Shown here: one piece after another, positions 7,678 to 17,870 of the stretch
Layout of the letters: each line of letters begins with the position of its first letter
Position numbering within the stretch: the stretch's first letter is position 1
Assembly (NCBI GenBank): GCA_026399835.1
Contig: JAPLQE010000068.1
Location: forward strand, 1 to 40,418
DNA from: Burkholderiales bacterium
GTDB taxonomy: Bacteria > Pseudomonadota > Gammaproteobacteria > Burkholderiales > Burkholderiaceae_E
Direction: 5' to 3'
DNA length: 40,418 nucleotides
The notes under the pieces: model-generated
Database searches by the model: none
The model's input: only the letters and a program-made list of their open reading frames with translations
What the model was told of the DNA's origin: nothing
Position numbers and translations under genes: made by a program

Positions 7678-8655
7678 ATGCAGGTCTTCCGCCAACTCCC
7701 TCCGCTCGAGCAACGCCGCCCCTGTGCGCTCACCATCGGCAACTTCGATGGCGTGCACCTCGGCCATCGGGCTCTGCTCGATGCGCTGCGGCAATCGGCC
7801 GCGGGCCTCGGCGTGCCCGCCTGCGTGCTGACCTTCGAGCCGCACCCGCGCGAATTCTTCGCCGCGCGCAGGCCCGGGGCCTCGGCGCCGGCCCGGATCG
7901 CGACGCTGCGCGACAAGCTCGAGGCGCTGGCAGCGGCCGGCGTGGACCGCGCCTGCGTCGTCCACTTCAACGAGCGCTTCGCGTCGCTCGCCCCGGACGC
8001 CTTCGTGCAGTCGGTCCTCGTCGACGGGCTGCAGGTTCGCCAGCTCCTGATCGGCGACGATTTCCGCTACGGCGCGGGGCGCGGCGGCGACTTCGCCACC
8101 CTGGAGCAGGCCGCGGGCCGCCACGGCTTCGCGCTGCAGCGGATGGCGACGGTCGCCCGAGACGGCGAGCGCATCTCGTCGTCGGCAGTGCGCGCGGCAC
8201 TGGCCGGAGCCGACTTCGCCCGCGTCGAACGCCTGCTCGGACGGCCGTACGCGATGTCCGGCCACGTGGTGCACGGGCGCAAGCTCGGACGCGAGCTCGG
8301 CTTCCCGACGCTGAACCTGCGCATCCCGCACGGGCGCCCGGCGCTCGGCGGCATCTTCGTCGTGCGCGTGCACGGCCTGGCCGATGCACCGCTCGCCGGC
8401 GTCGCGAGCCTGGGCACGCGCCCGGCCGTCGAGACCGACGGCGCACCGCTGCTCGAGACCCACGTCCTCGACTGGACGGGCGACGCCTACGGCCGCCTGG
8501 TCCGCATCGAGTTCCTGCGCAAGCTGCGCGACGAGGCCCACTACGACGGCCTGGACGCGCTGGTCGCCCAGATCCGCCGCGACGCCGACGACGCCCGGAC
8601 CCATTTCGCCTCCCTCGCCTCCCTCGCCGCCCTCGCCGCCCCCGCGGCGCGCTGA
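7678..8655 (+). CDS. ribF: Bifunctional riboflavin kinase/FAD synthetase
   Basis: RibF converts riboflavin to FMN and then FAD. The N-terminal nucleotidyltransferase domain shows IGNFDGVHLGHR and the later ISSSAVR motif; the C-terminal kinase domain shows GRKLGRELGFPTLNL and the GVASLGTRPAVE stretch. I chose ATG 7678 (325 residues), where the usual MQVFR beginning fits; an in-frame ATG at 7651 and other starts lie upstream. A TATGAT hexamer at 7650-7655 is a possible -10 box, but its -35 is poor. The C-terminus ends in a low-complexity Ala/Leu/Ser stretch. It heads the ribF-ileS-lspA-coaBC-dut operon. I saw no FMN riboswitch upstream. Confidence 0.95.
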   Translation: MQVFRQLPPLEQRRPCALTIGNFDGVHLGHRALLDALRQSAAGLGVPACVLTFEPHPREFFAARRPGASAPARIATLRDKLEALAAAGVDRACVVHFNERFASLAPDAFVQSVLVDGLQVRQLLIGDDFRYGAGRGGDFATLEQAAGRHGFALQRMATVARDGERISSSAVRAALAGADFARVERLLGRPYAMSGHVVHGRKLGRELGFPTLNLRIPHGRPALGGIFVVRVHGLADAPLAGVASLGTRPAVETDGAPLLETHVLDWTGDAYGRLVRIEFLRKLRDEAHYDGLDALVAQIRRDADDARTHFASLASLAALAAPAAR

Positions 8656-8682
8656 GCGGCCTGCCTCACCGAGACCGCCCCG

Positions 8683-11550
8683 ATGGCCAAGCCGCAAGAC
8701 CCCACCAAGACCGACCACCGGGCGACGCTCAACATGCCCGACACGCCGTTCCCGATGCGAGGCGACCTCGCCAAGCGGGAACCGAAGTGGGTCGCCGAGT
8801 GGCATGAGAAAGGCGTCTACAAGCGGATCCGCGCGGCCAGCAAGGGGCGCCCGCTGTTCGTGCTGCACGACGGCCCGCCCTACGCCAACGGCGACATCCA
8901 CATCGGTCACGCGGTCAACAAGGTCCTCAAGGACATGATCGTGAAGTGCCGGAACATGGCCGGCTACGACGCGCGCTACGTCCCTGGCTGGGACTGCCAC
9001 GGCATGCCGATCGAGATCCAGATCGAGAAGCAGTTCGGCAAGACCCTGCCCCCGGCCGAGGTGCAGTCGAAGTCGCGCGCCTACGCGACCGAGCAGATCG
9101 CGCGCCAGAAGAAGGACTTCATCCGGCTCGGGGTGCTCGGCGAGTGGGAGGACCCGTACCTCACCATGGCGCCTCGCAACGAGGCCGACGAGCTGCGTGC
9201 GCTCGGCAAGATCATGGAGGCGGGCTTCGTCTTCCGCGGCCTCAAGCCGGTGAACTGGTGCTTCGACTGCGGCTCGGCGCTCGCCGAGGCCGAGGTCGAG
9301 TACCAGGACCGCACCGACCTCGCGGTCGACGTCGGCTTCGCCTTCACCGACCGGGCGAAGCTCGCGGCGGCCTTCGGCCTGCCCTCGCTGCCGGCGGGCG
9401 CCGGCTTCGCGGTGATCTGGACGACCACGCCCTGGACGCTGCCCGCGAACCAGGCGCTCAACCTGCATCCGGACTTCGAGTACGCGCTGGTGGCGACCGA
9501 GCGCGACGGCGCGCCGGTGACGCTGCTGATCGCCAAGGAGCGCATCGAGGCCTGCCTCGCATCGTGGGGGCTGCCCGCGGGCACCGTGCTCGCGACCGCG
9601 ACCGGCCGAGCGCTCGAGCTGCTCGAGTTCCGCCACCCGTTCTACGACCGGGTGGCGCCCGTCTACCTCGGCGAGTACGTCACGCTCGACGCGGGCACCG
9701 GCATCGTCCACTCCTCGCCCGCCTACGGCATCGAGGACTTCCTGTCCTGCAAGCACTACGGCCTGAAGGATGCGGACATCCTCAACCCGGTGACCGGCGA
9801 CGGCCGCTACGCGAGCACGCTGGCGCTGTTCGGCGGCGAGAAGATCTGGGACGCGAACCCGAAGATCGTCGAGACGATGCGCGCCGCCGGCACGCTGCTG
9901 AAGGTCGCGAAGTACCCGCACAGCTACATGCACTGCTGGCGCCACAAGACGCCGATCATCTACCGCGCAACCAGCCAGTGGTTCGCCGGCATGGACGTGA
10001 CACCGAAGCACGGCACGACGCTGCGCGAGCGTGCGCTGGCCGCGATCGACGCAACCGACTTCTATCCCGGCTGGGGTCAGGCCCGGCTGCACGCGATGAT
10101 CGCGAACCGGCCCGACTGGACGCTGTCGCGCCAGCGGCAGTGGGGCGTGCCGATGGCGTTCTTCGTGCACCGCGAGACCGGCGCACTGCATCCGCGCACG
10201 CCGGAGCTGCTCGAGCAGGTCGCGCAGCGCATCGAGCGCGGCGGCATCGAGGCCTGGCAGACGCTCGATCCGCGCGAGCTGCTCGGCGACGAGGCCGACG
10301 CCTACGAGAAGAACCGCGACACGCTCGACGTCTGGTTCGACTCGGGCACGACCCACGAGACGGTGCTGCGCGGCTCGCATGCCGCGCAGTCCACCTTCCC
10401 GGCCGACCTGTACCTCGAGGGCAGCGACCAGCACCGCGGCTGGTTCCATTCGTCGCTGCTCACCTCCTGCATGATCAACGGCGTCGCGCCGTACAAGGCG
10501 CTGCTCACGCACGGCTTCGTCGTCGACGGCGACGGCCGCAAGATGAGCAAGTCGCTCGGCAACGTGGTGGTGCCGCAGAAGGTGTCCGACACGCTGGGCG
10601 CCGAGGTGCTGCGGCTGTGGGTGGCCTCCACCGACTATTCCGGCGAGCTGTCGCTGTCCGACGAGATCCTCAAGCGCGTCGTCGAGGCCTACCGCCGGAT
10701 CCGCAACACGCTGCGCTTCCTGCTCGCGAACCTCGCCGACTTCGATCCGGTCGCCGACGCGGTCCCGGTCGCCGAGCTGCTCGAGATCGACCGCTGGATG
10801 CTGGCGCGCGGCGCGCAGTGGCAGGCCGACGTGGTCGCCGCCTACGGCCGCTTCGAGTTCCACCCGATCGTCTCGGGCCTGCAGACCTTCTGCTCGGAGG
10901 ACCTCGGCGCGTTCTTCGTCGACGTGCTCAAGGACCGGCTCTACACCACCGCGCCGAAGTCGCTGGCGCGCCGCTCGGCCCAGACCGCGCTGTGGCACGT
11001 CACGCAGTCGATCGTGCGCTCGATGGCGCCGATCCTGTCGTTCACCGCCGAGGAGGTCTGGCCGCTGCTCGATGCGAAGGCCTGGGCCGAGCAGGGCGAG
11101 ACGGTCTTCACGCAGACCTGGCATGTCTACCCCGAGGTGGCCGACGCCGAGGCGCTGCTCGCCAAGTGGGCGCGGCTGCGCACCTGGCGCGGCGAGGTGA
11201 TGCGCGCGATCGAGGGGGTGCGCTCGACCGGCGCCATCGGCTCGTCGCTGCAGGCCGAGGTCGACGTGGCGGCCGACGGCATGCTGTTCGAGGACCTCGC
11301 CAGCCTCGGCGACGACCTGCGCTTCGTGCTGATCACCTCGGCGGCGCGGCTGCGCGAGGCCGAGGACGGCGAGGTCGGCGCCGAGGACTCGGCGACCGGC
11401 CGCATCGCGGTCACGCCGAGCACGCACGCGAAGTGCGGCCGCTGCTGGCACTGGCGCGCCGACGTCGGCCACGACCCGGCGCAGCCCGAGCTCTGCGGGC
11501 GCTGCACCGGCACGCTCTCCGGTGCGGCCGAGCCGCGCCACGCGGCCTGA
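8683..11550 (+). CDS. ileS: Isoleucyl-tRNA synthetase
   Basis: This 955-residue class I synthetase charges tRNA-Ile. It has the HIGH signature ([15 protein letters not shown] near residue 70), a large editing domain with the [14 protein letters not shown] motif, the KMSKS loop ([10 protein letters not shown] near 620) and an anticodon-binding domain. The C-terminus has a zinc finger ([12 protein letters not shown] followed by LCGRC), typical of bacterial type 1 IleRS sensitive to mupirocin. It follows ribF by 27 bases, and its stop lies 10 bases before the lspA start. Size and order are standard for the ribF-ileS-lspA cluster. Confidence 0.98.
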   Translation: MAKPQDPTKTDHRATLNMPDTPFPMRGDLAKREPKWVAEWHEKGVYKRIRAASKGRPLFVLHDGPPYANGDIHIGHAVNKVLKDMIVKCRNMAGYDARYVPGWDCHGMPIEIQIEKQFGKTLPPAEVQSKSRAYATEQIARQKKDFIRLGVLGEWEDPYLTMAPRNEADELRALGKIMEAGFVFRGLKPVNWCFDCGSALAEAEVEYQDRTDLAVDVGFAFTDRAKLAAAFGLPSLPAGAGFAVIWTTTPWTLPANQALNLHPDFEYALVATERDGAPVTLLIAKERIEACLASWGLPAGTVLATATGRALELLEFRHPFYDRVAPVYLGEYVTLDAGTGIVHSSPAYGIEDFLSCKHYGLKDADILNPVTGDGRYASTLALFGGEKIWDANPKIVETMRAAGTLLKVAKYPHSYMHCWRHKTPIIYRATSQWFAGMDVTPKHGTTLRERALAAIDATDFYPGWGQARLHAMIANRPDWTLSRQRQWGVPMAFFVHRETGALHPRTPELLEQVAQRIERGGIEAWQTLDPRELLGDEADAYEKNRDTLDVWFDSGTTHETVLRGSHAAQSTFPADLYLEGSDQHRGWFHSSLLTSCMINGVAPYKALLTHGFVVDGDGRKMSKSLGNVVVPQKVSDTLGAEVLRLWVASTDYSGELSLSDEILKRVVEAYRRIRNTLRFLLANLADFDPVADAVPVAELLEIDRWMLARGAQWQADVVAAYGRFEFHPIVSGLQTFCSEDLGAFFVDVLKDRLYTTAPKSLARRSAQTALWHVTQSIVRSMAPILSFTAEEVWPLLDAKAWAEQGETVFTQTWHVYPEVADAEALLAKWARLRTWRGEVMRAIEGVRSTGAIGSSLQAEVDVAADGMLFEDLASLGDDLRFVLITSAARLREAEDGEVGAEDSATGRIAVTPSTHAKCGRCWHWRADVGHDPAQPELCGRCTGTLSGAAEPRHAA

Positions 11551-11560
11551 GGCGCGCACG

Positions 11561-12058
11561 GTGGTCCGCCGCTCCGCCAAGCCGACCCTGCGCACCTGGC
11601 TGGCGCTCGCCACGCTGGTGCTCATCCTCGACCAGATCACCAAGGCGTGGGTGTTCTCGCGCTTCAGGAACGGTGAGCGGGTCACGGTGATCCCCGGCTT
11701 CTTCGACTTCACGCTGGTCTGGAACCCGGGCGCGGCCTTCAGCTTCCTGGCGGCCGCCGACGGCTGGCAGCGCTGGTTCTTCATCGCGATCGGCATCGGC
11801 GCGTCGGCCTTCATCCTGTGGCTGCTGATCGGCCACTCGACGCAGCGGCTGTTCGCGGGCGCGCTGTCGCTGATCCTGGGCGGCGCGATCGGCAACGTGA
11901 TCGACCGCTTCGTCCACGGCCAGGTGCTGGACTTCCTGCTCGCCCACTGGAACGACCGCTGGTACTTCCCCGCCTTCAACGTCGCCGACTCGGCGATCAC
12001 CGTCGGCGCCGTCCTGCTGGTCCTTGACGAACTGCTGCGGGTCCGCAAGAGTCGCTGA
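11561..12058 (+). CDS. lspA: Lipoprotein signal peptidase
   Basis: LspA is an inner-membrane aspartyl protease (signal peptidase II) that removes prolipoprotein signal peptides after Lgt modification. The 165-residue protein has four hydrophobic helices (about 14-25, 70-90, 97-115 and 140-158). Catalytic aspartates are Asp124 (GQVLDF) and Asp143 (FNVADS), in conserved contexts. I chose the GTG at 11561 because GAGG lies 8 bases upstream and the length is normal; a GTG at 11522 would overlap ileS by 29 bases. It is followed by coaBC with no gap. Two predicted lipoproteins elsewhere in the window would be substrates. Confidence 0.95.
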   Translation: MVRRSAKPTLRTWLALATLVLILDQITKAWVFSRFRNGERVTVIPGFFDFTLVWNPGAAFSFLAAADGWQRWFFIAIGIGASAFILWLLIGHSTQRLFAGALSLILGGAIGNVIDRFVHGQVLDFLLAHWNDRWYFPAFNVADSAITVGAVLLVLDELLRVRKSR

Positions 12059-13315
12059 ATGACCGACGCCACCGCTTCCTCGTCCGTCTCATCGTCCGCC
12101 TCCCTGCCCGCCGACGGCGAGCTCGCCGGCCGACACCTGCTGCTCGGCGTGACCGGCGGCGTGGCCGCCTTCAAGGCCTGCGAGCTGGCCCGCGAGCTGC
12201 AGCGGCGCGGCGCGACCGTGCAGGTCGCGATGACCGACGCGGCCACGAAGTTCATCGGCACCGCGACCTTCCAGGCGCTGACCGGCCGGCCGGTCTACAC
12301 CGACGCCTGGGACGGCCGCATCGACAACGGCATGCCGCACATCGACCTGTCGCGCGGCGCGGACGCGATCCTGGTCGCGCCCGCCACCGCCGACTTCATG
12401 GCCCGCGTCGCGCACGGGCTGGCCGACGACCTGCTGTCGACGCTGGTGCTGGCGCGCGACTGCCCGCTGCTGGTGGCGCCCGCGATGAACCGGCAGATGT
12501 GGTCGGCCGCGGCCACGCAGCGCAACGTCGCGACGCTGCGCACCGACGGCGTCGCGGTGCTCGGGCCGGGCGCCGGCGAGCAGGCCTGCGGCGAGACCGG
12601 CGACGGCCGCATGCTCGAGGCGCAGCAGCTCGTCGAGGAGACGATCGCCTTCTTCGCGCCGAAGCTGCTCGCCGGGCGCCGCGTGCTGGTGACCGCCGGA
12701 CCGACCTTCGAGCCGATCGACCCGGTGCGCGGCATCACCAACCTGTCGTCCGGGAAGATGGGCTACGCGATCGCGCGGGCCTGCCGGCACGCGGGCGCCG
12801 AGGTGGTGCTGGTGTCGGGGCCGACCGCCCTCGAAGCGCCGCAGGGCGTACGCCGCGTCGACGTTCGCAGCGCACGCGAGATGCTCGCGGCGGTGCAGGC
12901 CGAGCTCGACGGGCAGGACCTGTTCGTCGCGGTCGCCGCGGTGGCCGACTGGCGGGTCGCGAACGCCTCGGCGAGCAAGCTGAAGAAGACCGAAGGCGGC
13001 GGGGCACCGGCACTCGAGTTCGCGCAGAACCCGGACATCCTGGCCGGCGTCGCCGCGATGCCTGGCGGCCCCTACTGCGTGGGCTTCGCCGCCGAGACCG
13101 AGGACCTGGAAGCGAACGCCCAGGACAAGCGCCTGCGCAAGGGCGTGCCGCTGCTGGTCGGGAACATCGGCCAGGCGACCTTCGGACGCGACGACAACGA
13201 GCTGCTGCTGATCGACGCGCTGGGCACGACGAGACTGCCGCGCGCGAGCAAGACCCGGCTCGCCGCCGCACTGGTCGGCGAGATCGCGCGCCGGCTGCCG
13301 CAGGCGCGCTGCTGA
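12059..13315 (+). CDS. coaBC: Phosphopantothenoylcysteine decarboxylase / phosphopantothenate-cysteine ligase
   Basis: This bifunctional coenzyme A biosynthesis enzyme (418 residues) first ligates cysteine to 4'-phosphopantothenate and then decarboxylates the product. The N-terminal flavoprotein (CoaC) domain shows [11 protein letters not shown], the active-site His in [10 protein letters not shown], the PAMN motif and Cys177 in the [10 protein letters not shown] lid. The CoaB domain follows from about residue 205 ([25 protein letters not shown]). The first 20 residues are Ser/Ala-rich and vary between species. The start abuts the lspA stop and the stop shares one base with the next ATG (TGATG), so it is cotranscribed and probably coupled. 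Confidence 0.97.
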   Translation: MTDATASSSVSSSASLPADGELAGRHLLLGVTGGVAAFKACELARELQRRGATVQVAMTDAATKFIGTATFQALTGRPVYTDAWDGRIDNGMPHIDLSRGADAILVAPATADFMARVAHGLADDLLSTLVLARDCPLLVAPAMNRQMWSAAATQRNVATLRTDGVAVLGPGAGEQACGETGDGRMLEAQQLVEETIAFFAPKLLAGRRVLVTAGPTFEPIDPVRGITNLSSGKMGYAIARACRHAGAEVVLVSGPTALEAPQGVRRVDVRSAREMLAAVQAELDGQDLFVAVAAVADWRVANASASKLKKTEGGGAPALEFAQNPDILAGVAAMPGGPYCVGFAAETEDLEANAQDKRLRKGVPLLVGNIGQATFGRDDNELLLIDALGTTRLPRASKTRLAAALVGEIARRLPQARC

Positions 13316-14001
13316 TGGCCCTGCCCGAGCCGGGGCGCGCGGGCGCCCGCGAGCTGGGCGGCGCGCCGCGCGACGGCGACTTCGCGCGGCTGCTCGAAGC
13401 GGCGAGCGCGCCCTCGGCGCACCGGATGCGGGTCGACGAGACGCTCGGACTGGAGGACGCCGACTCGCGCGCCGCCCGCGCCGGCCGCTTCACCGGCTCG
13501 CCGTCGGCCGCCACCGCGATGGGGGCACGCCCGCAGGATCCGCGCTTCGGCGGCGGGCCACCTGCCACCGACGAGGGTCCCGCCACCGTCGGCGCAGGCG
13601 CATCCGGGTACCCCGACACCACGGGCTTCGGTCACGGGGGCGCGCCCGCGCATCACGACACCGCGCCGGCCGTCGCCCGCACGGCGGCCCCCTACGGCCC
13701 CCCCGGCATGGCGGAGGGCCGCACCCGCGCCGTGCCGTCGCGCACCGCATCGCCCGGCGGCACGCCCGACCCTTCGGCCGCGGTGGCCGGCGCGGTGGCC
13801 GCCTGGTCGCGCCGCCCGCTCAAGGACCGGATCGTGGTCGTGCTCTTCGGCCTGGCCGCGCTGTGGATCCTGCTGTCGATCCTGTCGACGGCGGCGCACG
13901 ACCTCGGCGACGCGACCGGCCTGCTGGTCGTCGGCGCCGTCGTCGCCTTCCTCGTGCTGCGCAACCGCTCGCGCAGGCAGCGCCCACCGGACGCCCCATG
14001 A
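13315..14001 (+). CDS. Uncharacterised membrane protein with disordered N-terminus
   Basis: I do not recognise this 228-residue protein. The first 160 or so residues are low complexity, rich in Gly, Ala, Pro, Arg and Thr, and look disordered. The C-terminus has two hydrophobic helices (about 168-186 and 196-211) joined by a short [10 protein letters not shown] link and ends with a basic tail. Evidence that it is real: its ATG overlaps the coaBC stop by one base and its stop overlaps the dut start by four (ATGA), so the reading frame fits exactly between two known genes. Usually dut follows coaBC directly or nearly so. A role tied to the membrane is all that can be said. Confidence 0.65.
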   Translation: MALPEPGRAGARELGGAPRDGDFARLLEAASAPSAHRMRVDETLGLEDADSRAARAGRFTGSPSAATAMGARPQDPRFGGGPPATDEGPATVGAGASGYPDTTGFGHGGAPAHHDTAPAVARTAAPYGPPGMAEGRTRAVPSRTASPGGTPDPSAAVAGAVAAWSRRPLKDRIVVVLFGLAALWILLSILSTAAHDLGDATGLLVVGAVVAFLVLRNRSRRQRPPDAP

Positions 14002-14465
14002 TCGACATCGACCTGAAAGTGCTCGACGCGCGGATGCGCGATGCGCTCCCCGCGTATGCCACCGACGGCAGCGCCGGCCTCGACCTGCGTGCCTGCATCG
14101 ACGCGCCGCTGCGGATCGCGCCGGGCCAGACGGTCCTGATCCCCACCGGCCTGGCGGTCCACCTCGCCGACCCCGGCTACGCGGCGGTGCTGCTGCCGCG
14201 CTCGGGGCTCGGCCACAAGCACGGCATCGTGCTCGGCAACCTGGTGGGCCTGATCGACTCGGACTACCAGGGCCCGCTGATGGTCTCGTGCTGGAACCGC
14301 AATCCGGTCGAGTCGGGCGAGGCCGGCACCTTCACCGTGCAGCCGATGGACCGGATCGCGCAGATGGTGATCGTGCCGGTGGCTCGCGCGCGCTTTCGCG
14401 TGGTCGCGGACTTCACCGCGAGCGAGCGCGGCGCGGGCGGCTTCGGCAGCACCGGGCGCGGCTGA
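13998..14465 (+). CDS. dut: dUTP diphosphatase
   Basis: The 155-residue trimeric dUTPase hydrolyses dUTP to dUMP and pyrophosphate, keeping uracil out of DNA and feeding thymidylate synthesis. All five motifs are visible: GSAGLDLRA (1), [11 protein letters not shown] (2), GLIDSDYQG with the catalytic Asp (3), the MDRIAQMV stretch (4) and the C-terminal GAGGFGSTG lid (5). The start overlaps the preceding gene by four bases. It is the last gene of the ribF operon and converges with tal, 48 bases away. Confidence 0.97.
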   Translation: MIDIDLKVLDARMRDALPAYATDGSAGLDLRACIDAPLRIAPGQTVLIPTGLAVHLADPGYAAVLLPRSGLGHKHGIVLGNLVGLIDSDYQGPLMVSCWNRNPVESGEAGTFTVQPMDRIAQMVIVPVARARFRVVADFTASERGAGGFGSTGRG

Positions 14466-14513
14466 GGCGCCGGGCCCGCCGTCCGTGCGGCGCCGCCGCG
14501 CCGGCCCGCCGGA

Positions 14514-15455
14514 TCAGGCGGCGCCCGCCGCCGCGATCAGGCCGTCGAGCTTGCGGGCATCGGCGACGAATGCCCGGATGCCCTCGGCCAGCTTGTCGCT
14601 CGCCATCGCGTCCTCGTTCAGCTCGAAGCGGAACTGCTTCTCGTCGAAGTGCACGCGCTCGATCGCGGCCTTCGCAGCGGCGGCCGGATCGAGCCGGCGC
14701 GGCACCTCGGCGTCCGAGGCGCGCAGCTGCTCGAGCAGCTCGGGGCTGATGGTCAGCAGGTCGCAGCCGGCGAGCGCCAGGATCTGGCCGACGTTGCGAA
14801 AGCTCGCGCCCATCACCTCGGTCGGATAGCCGAACTTCTTGAAGTAGGCATGGATGCGGCGCACCGAGGCGACGCCGGGGTCCGACTCGCCGTCGAAGTC
14901 CGTGCCGTCGCGCTTCCTGTACCAGTCGTAGATCCGGCCCACGAACGGCGATATCAGCGTGATGCCGGCATCGGCGCAGGCAACGGCCTGCGGGAAGCCG
15001 AACAGCAGCGTCAGGTTGCAGTGGATGCCGTCGCGCTCGAGCCGCTCGGCGGCCAGGATGCCTTCCCAGGTCGAGGCGATCTTGACCAGGATGCGCTCGC
15101 GCCCGATGCCGGCCGCCTCGTAGAGCGCGATGATGCGCCGCGCCCGCGCCATGGTCGCCTCGGCGTCGAAGGACAGGCGCGCGTCGACCTCGGTGGACAC
15201 GCGCCCCGGGACGATCGCGAGGATCTCGCGGCCGAAGCGCACCAGCAGCCGGTCGACCAGGGCCTCGAGCGGCTCGCCGCGGTGCTGCGCGACCGTCTCG
15301 TCGAGCAGCACCCGGTACTCGGGCTTGCCGACCGCCTTGAGGATCAGCGTCGGGTTGGTCGTGGCGTCGCGCGGGGCGTACGCCTTCATCGTGTTGAAGT
15401 CGCCGGTGTCGGCGACCACGGTGGTCAGGGTCTTGAGTCGGTCGAGCGCGTTCAT
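14514..15455 (-). CDS. tal: Transaldolase
   Basis: Transaldolase moves a dihydroxyacetone unit between sugar phosphates in the non-oxidative pentose phosphate pathway. The 313-residue protein matches the TalB type. It has TNPTLILKA near residues 33-41, the Schiff-base Lys125 in [11 protein letters not shown], and [11 protein letters not shown] and [11 protein letters not shown] downstream. I chose the ATG at 15455 (GGAG 5 bases upstream); an ATG at 15479 would add eight residues. The gene is transcribed away from the universal stress gene, with 230 bases between the two starts. Confidence 0.95.
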   Translation of the reverse strand: MNALDRLKTLTTVVADTGDFNTMKAYAPRDATTNPTLILKAVGKPEYRVLLDETVAQHRGEPLEALVDRLLVRFGREILAIVPGRVSTEVDARLSFDAEATMARARRIIALYEAAGIGRERILVKIASTWEGILAAERLERDGIHCNLTLLFGFPQAVACADAGITLISPFVGRIYDWYRKRDGTDFDGESDPGVASVRRIHAYFKKFGYPTEVMGASFRNVGQILALAGCDLLTISPELLEQLRASDAEVPRRLDPAAAAKAAIERVHFDEKQFRFELNEDAMASDKLAEGIRAFVADARKLDGLIAAAGAA

Positions 15456-15583
15456 GTCGGCTCCGTACGGGACCGACATGGTAGCCGCTCCGGCCGGCGG
15501 GGATTGCCGGCTCGGCCGGCGCGGCCGGATCATCATCGCGCGACCGGCTCCCCGGGTCCGCCCCGGGGTCCGCCTCGGGTCCA

Positions 15584-15597
15584 TTGACGCAGGTCAA
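15584..15597. promoter_or_regulatory. FNR/Anr/CRP-type operator upstream of the usp gene
   Basis: TTGACGCAGGTCAA is a perfect TTGAC-N4-GTCAA palindrome, the geometry of FNR/Anr/Dnr boxes (TTGAT-N4-ATCAA consensus). A weak -10 candidate, TACGCT at 15619-15624, begins about 28 bases after the box centre. A start point near 15631 would put the box at about -41, the class II activator position. The usp gene starts 88 bases after the box. Universal stress genes are frequent Anr/FNR targets, which makes the reading attractive; no expression evidence is available. Confidence 0.65.
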
Positions 15598-15685
15598 CTC
15601 GATCGGCCCGAGCCGTCGTACGCTGTGACCCATGGACGCCCGCCCCGATGCGGCGCGCTCCTCACCGAGACCATCAGGAGCGGAC

Positions 15686-16525
15686 ATGAGCTTCGGCTAC
15701 AAGACCATCCTCGCCCACTTCGACTCGACCGAGCGCGCCGGCCGGCGTCTGCAGGCCGCAGCCCGCCTGGCCGACGCGCACGACGCGCACCTCGTCGCGC
15801 TCTACAGCATCATGTCGCCGCTCTACAGCGAGCCGTTCGTCGCCGACGGCGGCGCCTTCGTCGCGCAGGAACTGCTGCGCTTCCAGGAGCGCAAGGATGC
15901 AGAGGCGCGCGCCGCCTTCGACCGGATCGCGCCCACGCTCGGGCGGGCCGTCGAGTGGCGCAGCGAGACCGGCGACCCGGCCAGCGTCATCAACGAGCAC
16001 GGCCGCTACGCCGACCTGATCGTCGTCGGCCAGTACGACGACGACGCGGCCAACGACGTCACGCCCGACTTCATCGGCCGCGTGATCATGGGCTCGGGCC
16101 GGCCGGTGCTGGTCGTCCCGTACACCGGCGAGTTCGCGACGATCGGCCGCCGGCCGATGGTGGCCTGGAACGCGAGCCGCGAGGCCGCGCGCGCGGTGAG
16201 TTCCTCGATGCCGCTGCTGCGCCAGGCGCAGGAGGTGCAGGTCACCACCTTCAACGCCCGTGCCGGCCGCGGCGGCCATGGCGACGTGCCCGGTGCCGAC
16301 ATCGCGACCTTCCTCGCGCGCCACGGCGTCAAGGCCAACGTCTCGGGCTCGACCTCCAAGGACGTCGACATCGGCAACCAGATGCTGTCGCGGACCGACG
16401 ACTTCCAGGCCGACCTGCTGGTGATGGGCGGCTACGGCCACTCGCGCGCCTACGAGTTCGTGATGGGCGGCGCGACCCGCACCATCCTCGAGTCGATGAC
16501 GGTACCGGTGCTGTTCGCGCACTGA
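15686..16525 (+). CDS. Universal stress protein with two Usp domains
   Basis: The 279-residue protein is a tandem pair of UspA folds. Domain 1 covers about residues 1-150 (starting YKTILAHFDSTERA and ending RPVLVVPYTG). Domain 2 covers about 155-279, with the ATP-binding GGYGHSRAYEFVMGGATRT loop near its end. Such proteins bind ATP and support survival under starvation or low oxygen. I chose the ATG at 15686 because AGGAG lies 5 bases upstream (15676-15680). An FNR-like palindrome lies at 15584-15597. The next gene starts 31 bases downstream on the same strand. Confidence 0.92.
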   Translation: MSFGYKTILAHFDSTERAGRRLQAAARLADAHDAHLVALYSIMSPLYSEPFVADGGAFVAQELLRFQERKDAEARAAFDRIAPTLGRAVEWRSETGDPASVINEHGRYADLIVVGQYDDDAANDVTPDFIGRVIMGSGRPVLVVPYTGEFATIGRRPMVAWNASREAARAVSSSMPLLRQAQEVQVTTFNARAGRGGHGDVPGADIATFLARHGVKANVSGSTSKDVDIGNQMLSRTDDFQADLLVMGGYGHSRAYEFVMGGATRTILESMTVPVLFAH

Positions 16526-16556
16526 GCCGCGACGCGCAGCCGGGCGGCGGGGTCGG

Positions 16557-17810
16557 ATGGACGAGACGCTGCTCGCCGCCGGGCTGGGCCTGGGCACGGC
16601 GGTCGCGATCGGCCTGCTGATCGGGATCGACCGCGAGCGCAAGGGCGATTCGCGAGGGATCCGCACCTTCGGGCTGGTCGCACTGCTGGGCGCCCTCGCG
16701 GCCGACCTGTCGCGACGCCTGGAGCAGCCGCTGCTGGTGCCGGTGGGCCTGTCGATCATCGCCGTGATCGCGGTCGCCGCCTACTGGCACGACCACGCGC
16801 GGCAGGGCGAGGCGCCCACCACCTCGATGGTCGCGATGGCGGTCACCGGCGCACTGGGGCTGCTGTGCGGACTGGGCGAGCAGCGGCTCGCCGTTCCGGT
16901 CGCGATCGTCGTCGCCGCCCTGCTCGTCTTCAAGGGCGAACTGCACGGCGTCGCCGGTCGCCTGGGTCGCGACGACCTGGTCCCCATCCTGCAGTTCGGC
17001 GCGCTGACCTTCATCGCGCTGCCGCTGCTGCCCGACCGCGCGTTCGGTCCGCAGGGATCGCTCAACCCGCGGGAGATCTGGCTGATGGTGGTGCTGGTGG
17101 CCGGCGTCGGGCTGGCCGGCTGGCTGCTGCTGCGCTTCGCGGGCCGCCGTCATGGCGCCGCGCTCGCGGCGGTGGCGGGCGGGCTGGTCTCGTCGACGGC
17201 GACGACGCTGGTGTTCGCCCGGCATGCGAAGGCCGGCGGCGGGCCGGCGTTGGCCGCCACGATGGTGCTGCTGTCGAACCTGACGATGCTGCTGAGGCTC
17301 ACGCTGCTGACGGCCATCTCGCAGCCGCGCCTGCTGCCGGGCGTTGCCGCCGTCGCCGGCGCGGCGATCGCGGCGAGCCTGCCGGTGGCCGCGCGGCTCG
17401 TGCCGCGCGCGCGGCGCGAGGACGCGGTACCGCTGCCCGAGGTGCGCAACCCCACCGACCTGCGGGTCGCGCTCGGCTTCGGGCTGGCCTATGGCGTCGT
17501 GTCGCTGCTGGCCGCCGTCGGTGCGCAGCGCCTGGGCGACGGGGCGCTGTTCGCCGTCGCGGCCGTCTCCGGGCTGACCGACGTGGACGCGATCACGCTG
17601 GCGGTCACGCGCCTGCACGGCATCGGCGACATCGGCACCGATACGGCGACCACGGCCATCGCGATCGCCGTGGTCGCGAACCTGTGCTTCAAGGCCGGCA
17701 TCGCGCGGCTCGCCGGGACCGCGGCGCTCGGGCGCGAATGCGCGGCGGGCTTCGCGGCCATGGCGGTCGCGATCGGCGCCGTGGTGATGCTGATGCGACG
17801 GGCCGCCTGA
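16557..17810 (+). CDS. MgtC/SapB-DUF4010 family membrane protein
   Basis: The 417-residue protein is almost entirely hydrophobic, with about eleven membrane helices. The N-terminal third has the MgtC/SapB signature (GLLIGIDRERKG and GIRTFGLVALLGALAA). The rest matches the DUF4010 domain (GGLVSSTATTLVFARHAK and AVSGLTDVDAITLAVTRL). The function of MgtC-DUF4010 fusions is unknown; the MgtC part is related to proteins needed for growth at low magnesium. It starts 31 bases after the usp gene and may be cotranscribed with it. The next gene, an alcohol dehydrogenase, begins 60 bases later on the same strand. Confidence 0.87.
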   Translation: MDETLLAAGLGLGTAVAIGLLIGIDRERKGDSRGIRTFGLVALLGALAADLSRRLEQPLLVPVGLSIIAVIAVAAYWHDHARQGEAPTTSMVAMAVTGALGLLCGLGEQRLAVPVAIVVAALLVFKGELHGVAGRLGRDDLVPILQFGALTFIALPLLPDRAFGPQGSLNPREIWLMVVLVAGVGLAGWLLLRFAGRRHGAALAAVAGGLVSSTATTLVFARHAKAGGGPALAATMVLLSNLTMLLRLTLLTAISQPRLLPGVAAVAGAAIAASLPVAARLVPRARREDAVPLPEVRNPTDLRVALGFGLAYGVVSLLAAVGAQRLGDGALFAVAAVSGLTDVDAITLAVTRLHGIGDIGTDTATTAIAIAVVANLCFKAGIARLAGTAALGRECAAGFAAMAVAIGAVVMLMRRAA

Positions 17811-17870
17811 CGGCGGTCCCGGTGACGCCCCGCGCGACGCGAGCCGCGCTTGCCCTCCCCGGAGATGATC

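Noticed and set aside
8620-8655. Repeat at the ribF 3' end
   Set aside because: CTCGCCTCC/CTCGCCGCC runs encode a short Ala/Leu/Ser tail and are low complexity without sign of function.
8946-11690. Rightward 914-codon frame inside ileS
   Set aside because: It is a frame shift of ileS, rich in Arg, Ala and Gly, while the other frame carries all class I synthetase motifs.
7639-12261. Long leftward open frame of about 1540 codons opposite ribF, ileS and lspA
   Set aside because: High GC with G/C third positions removes stop codons from antisense frames; the plus strand encodes three recognisable enzymes and the antisense product is low-complexity with no domain.
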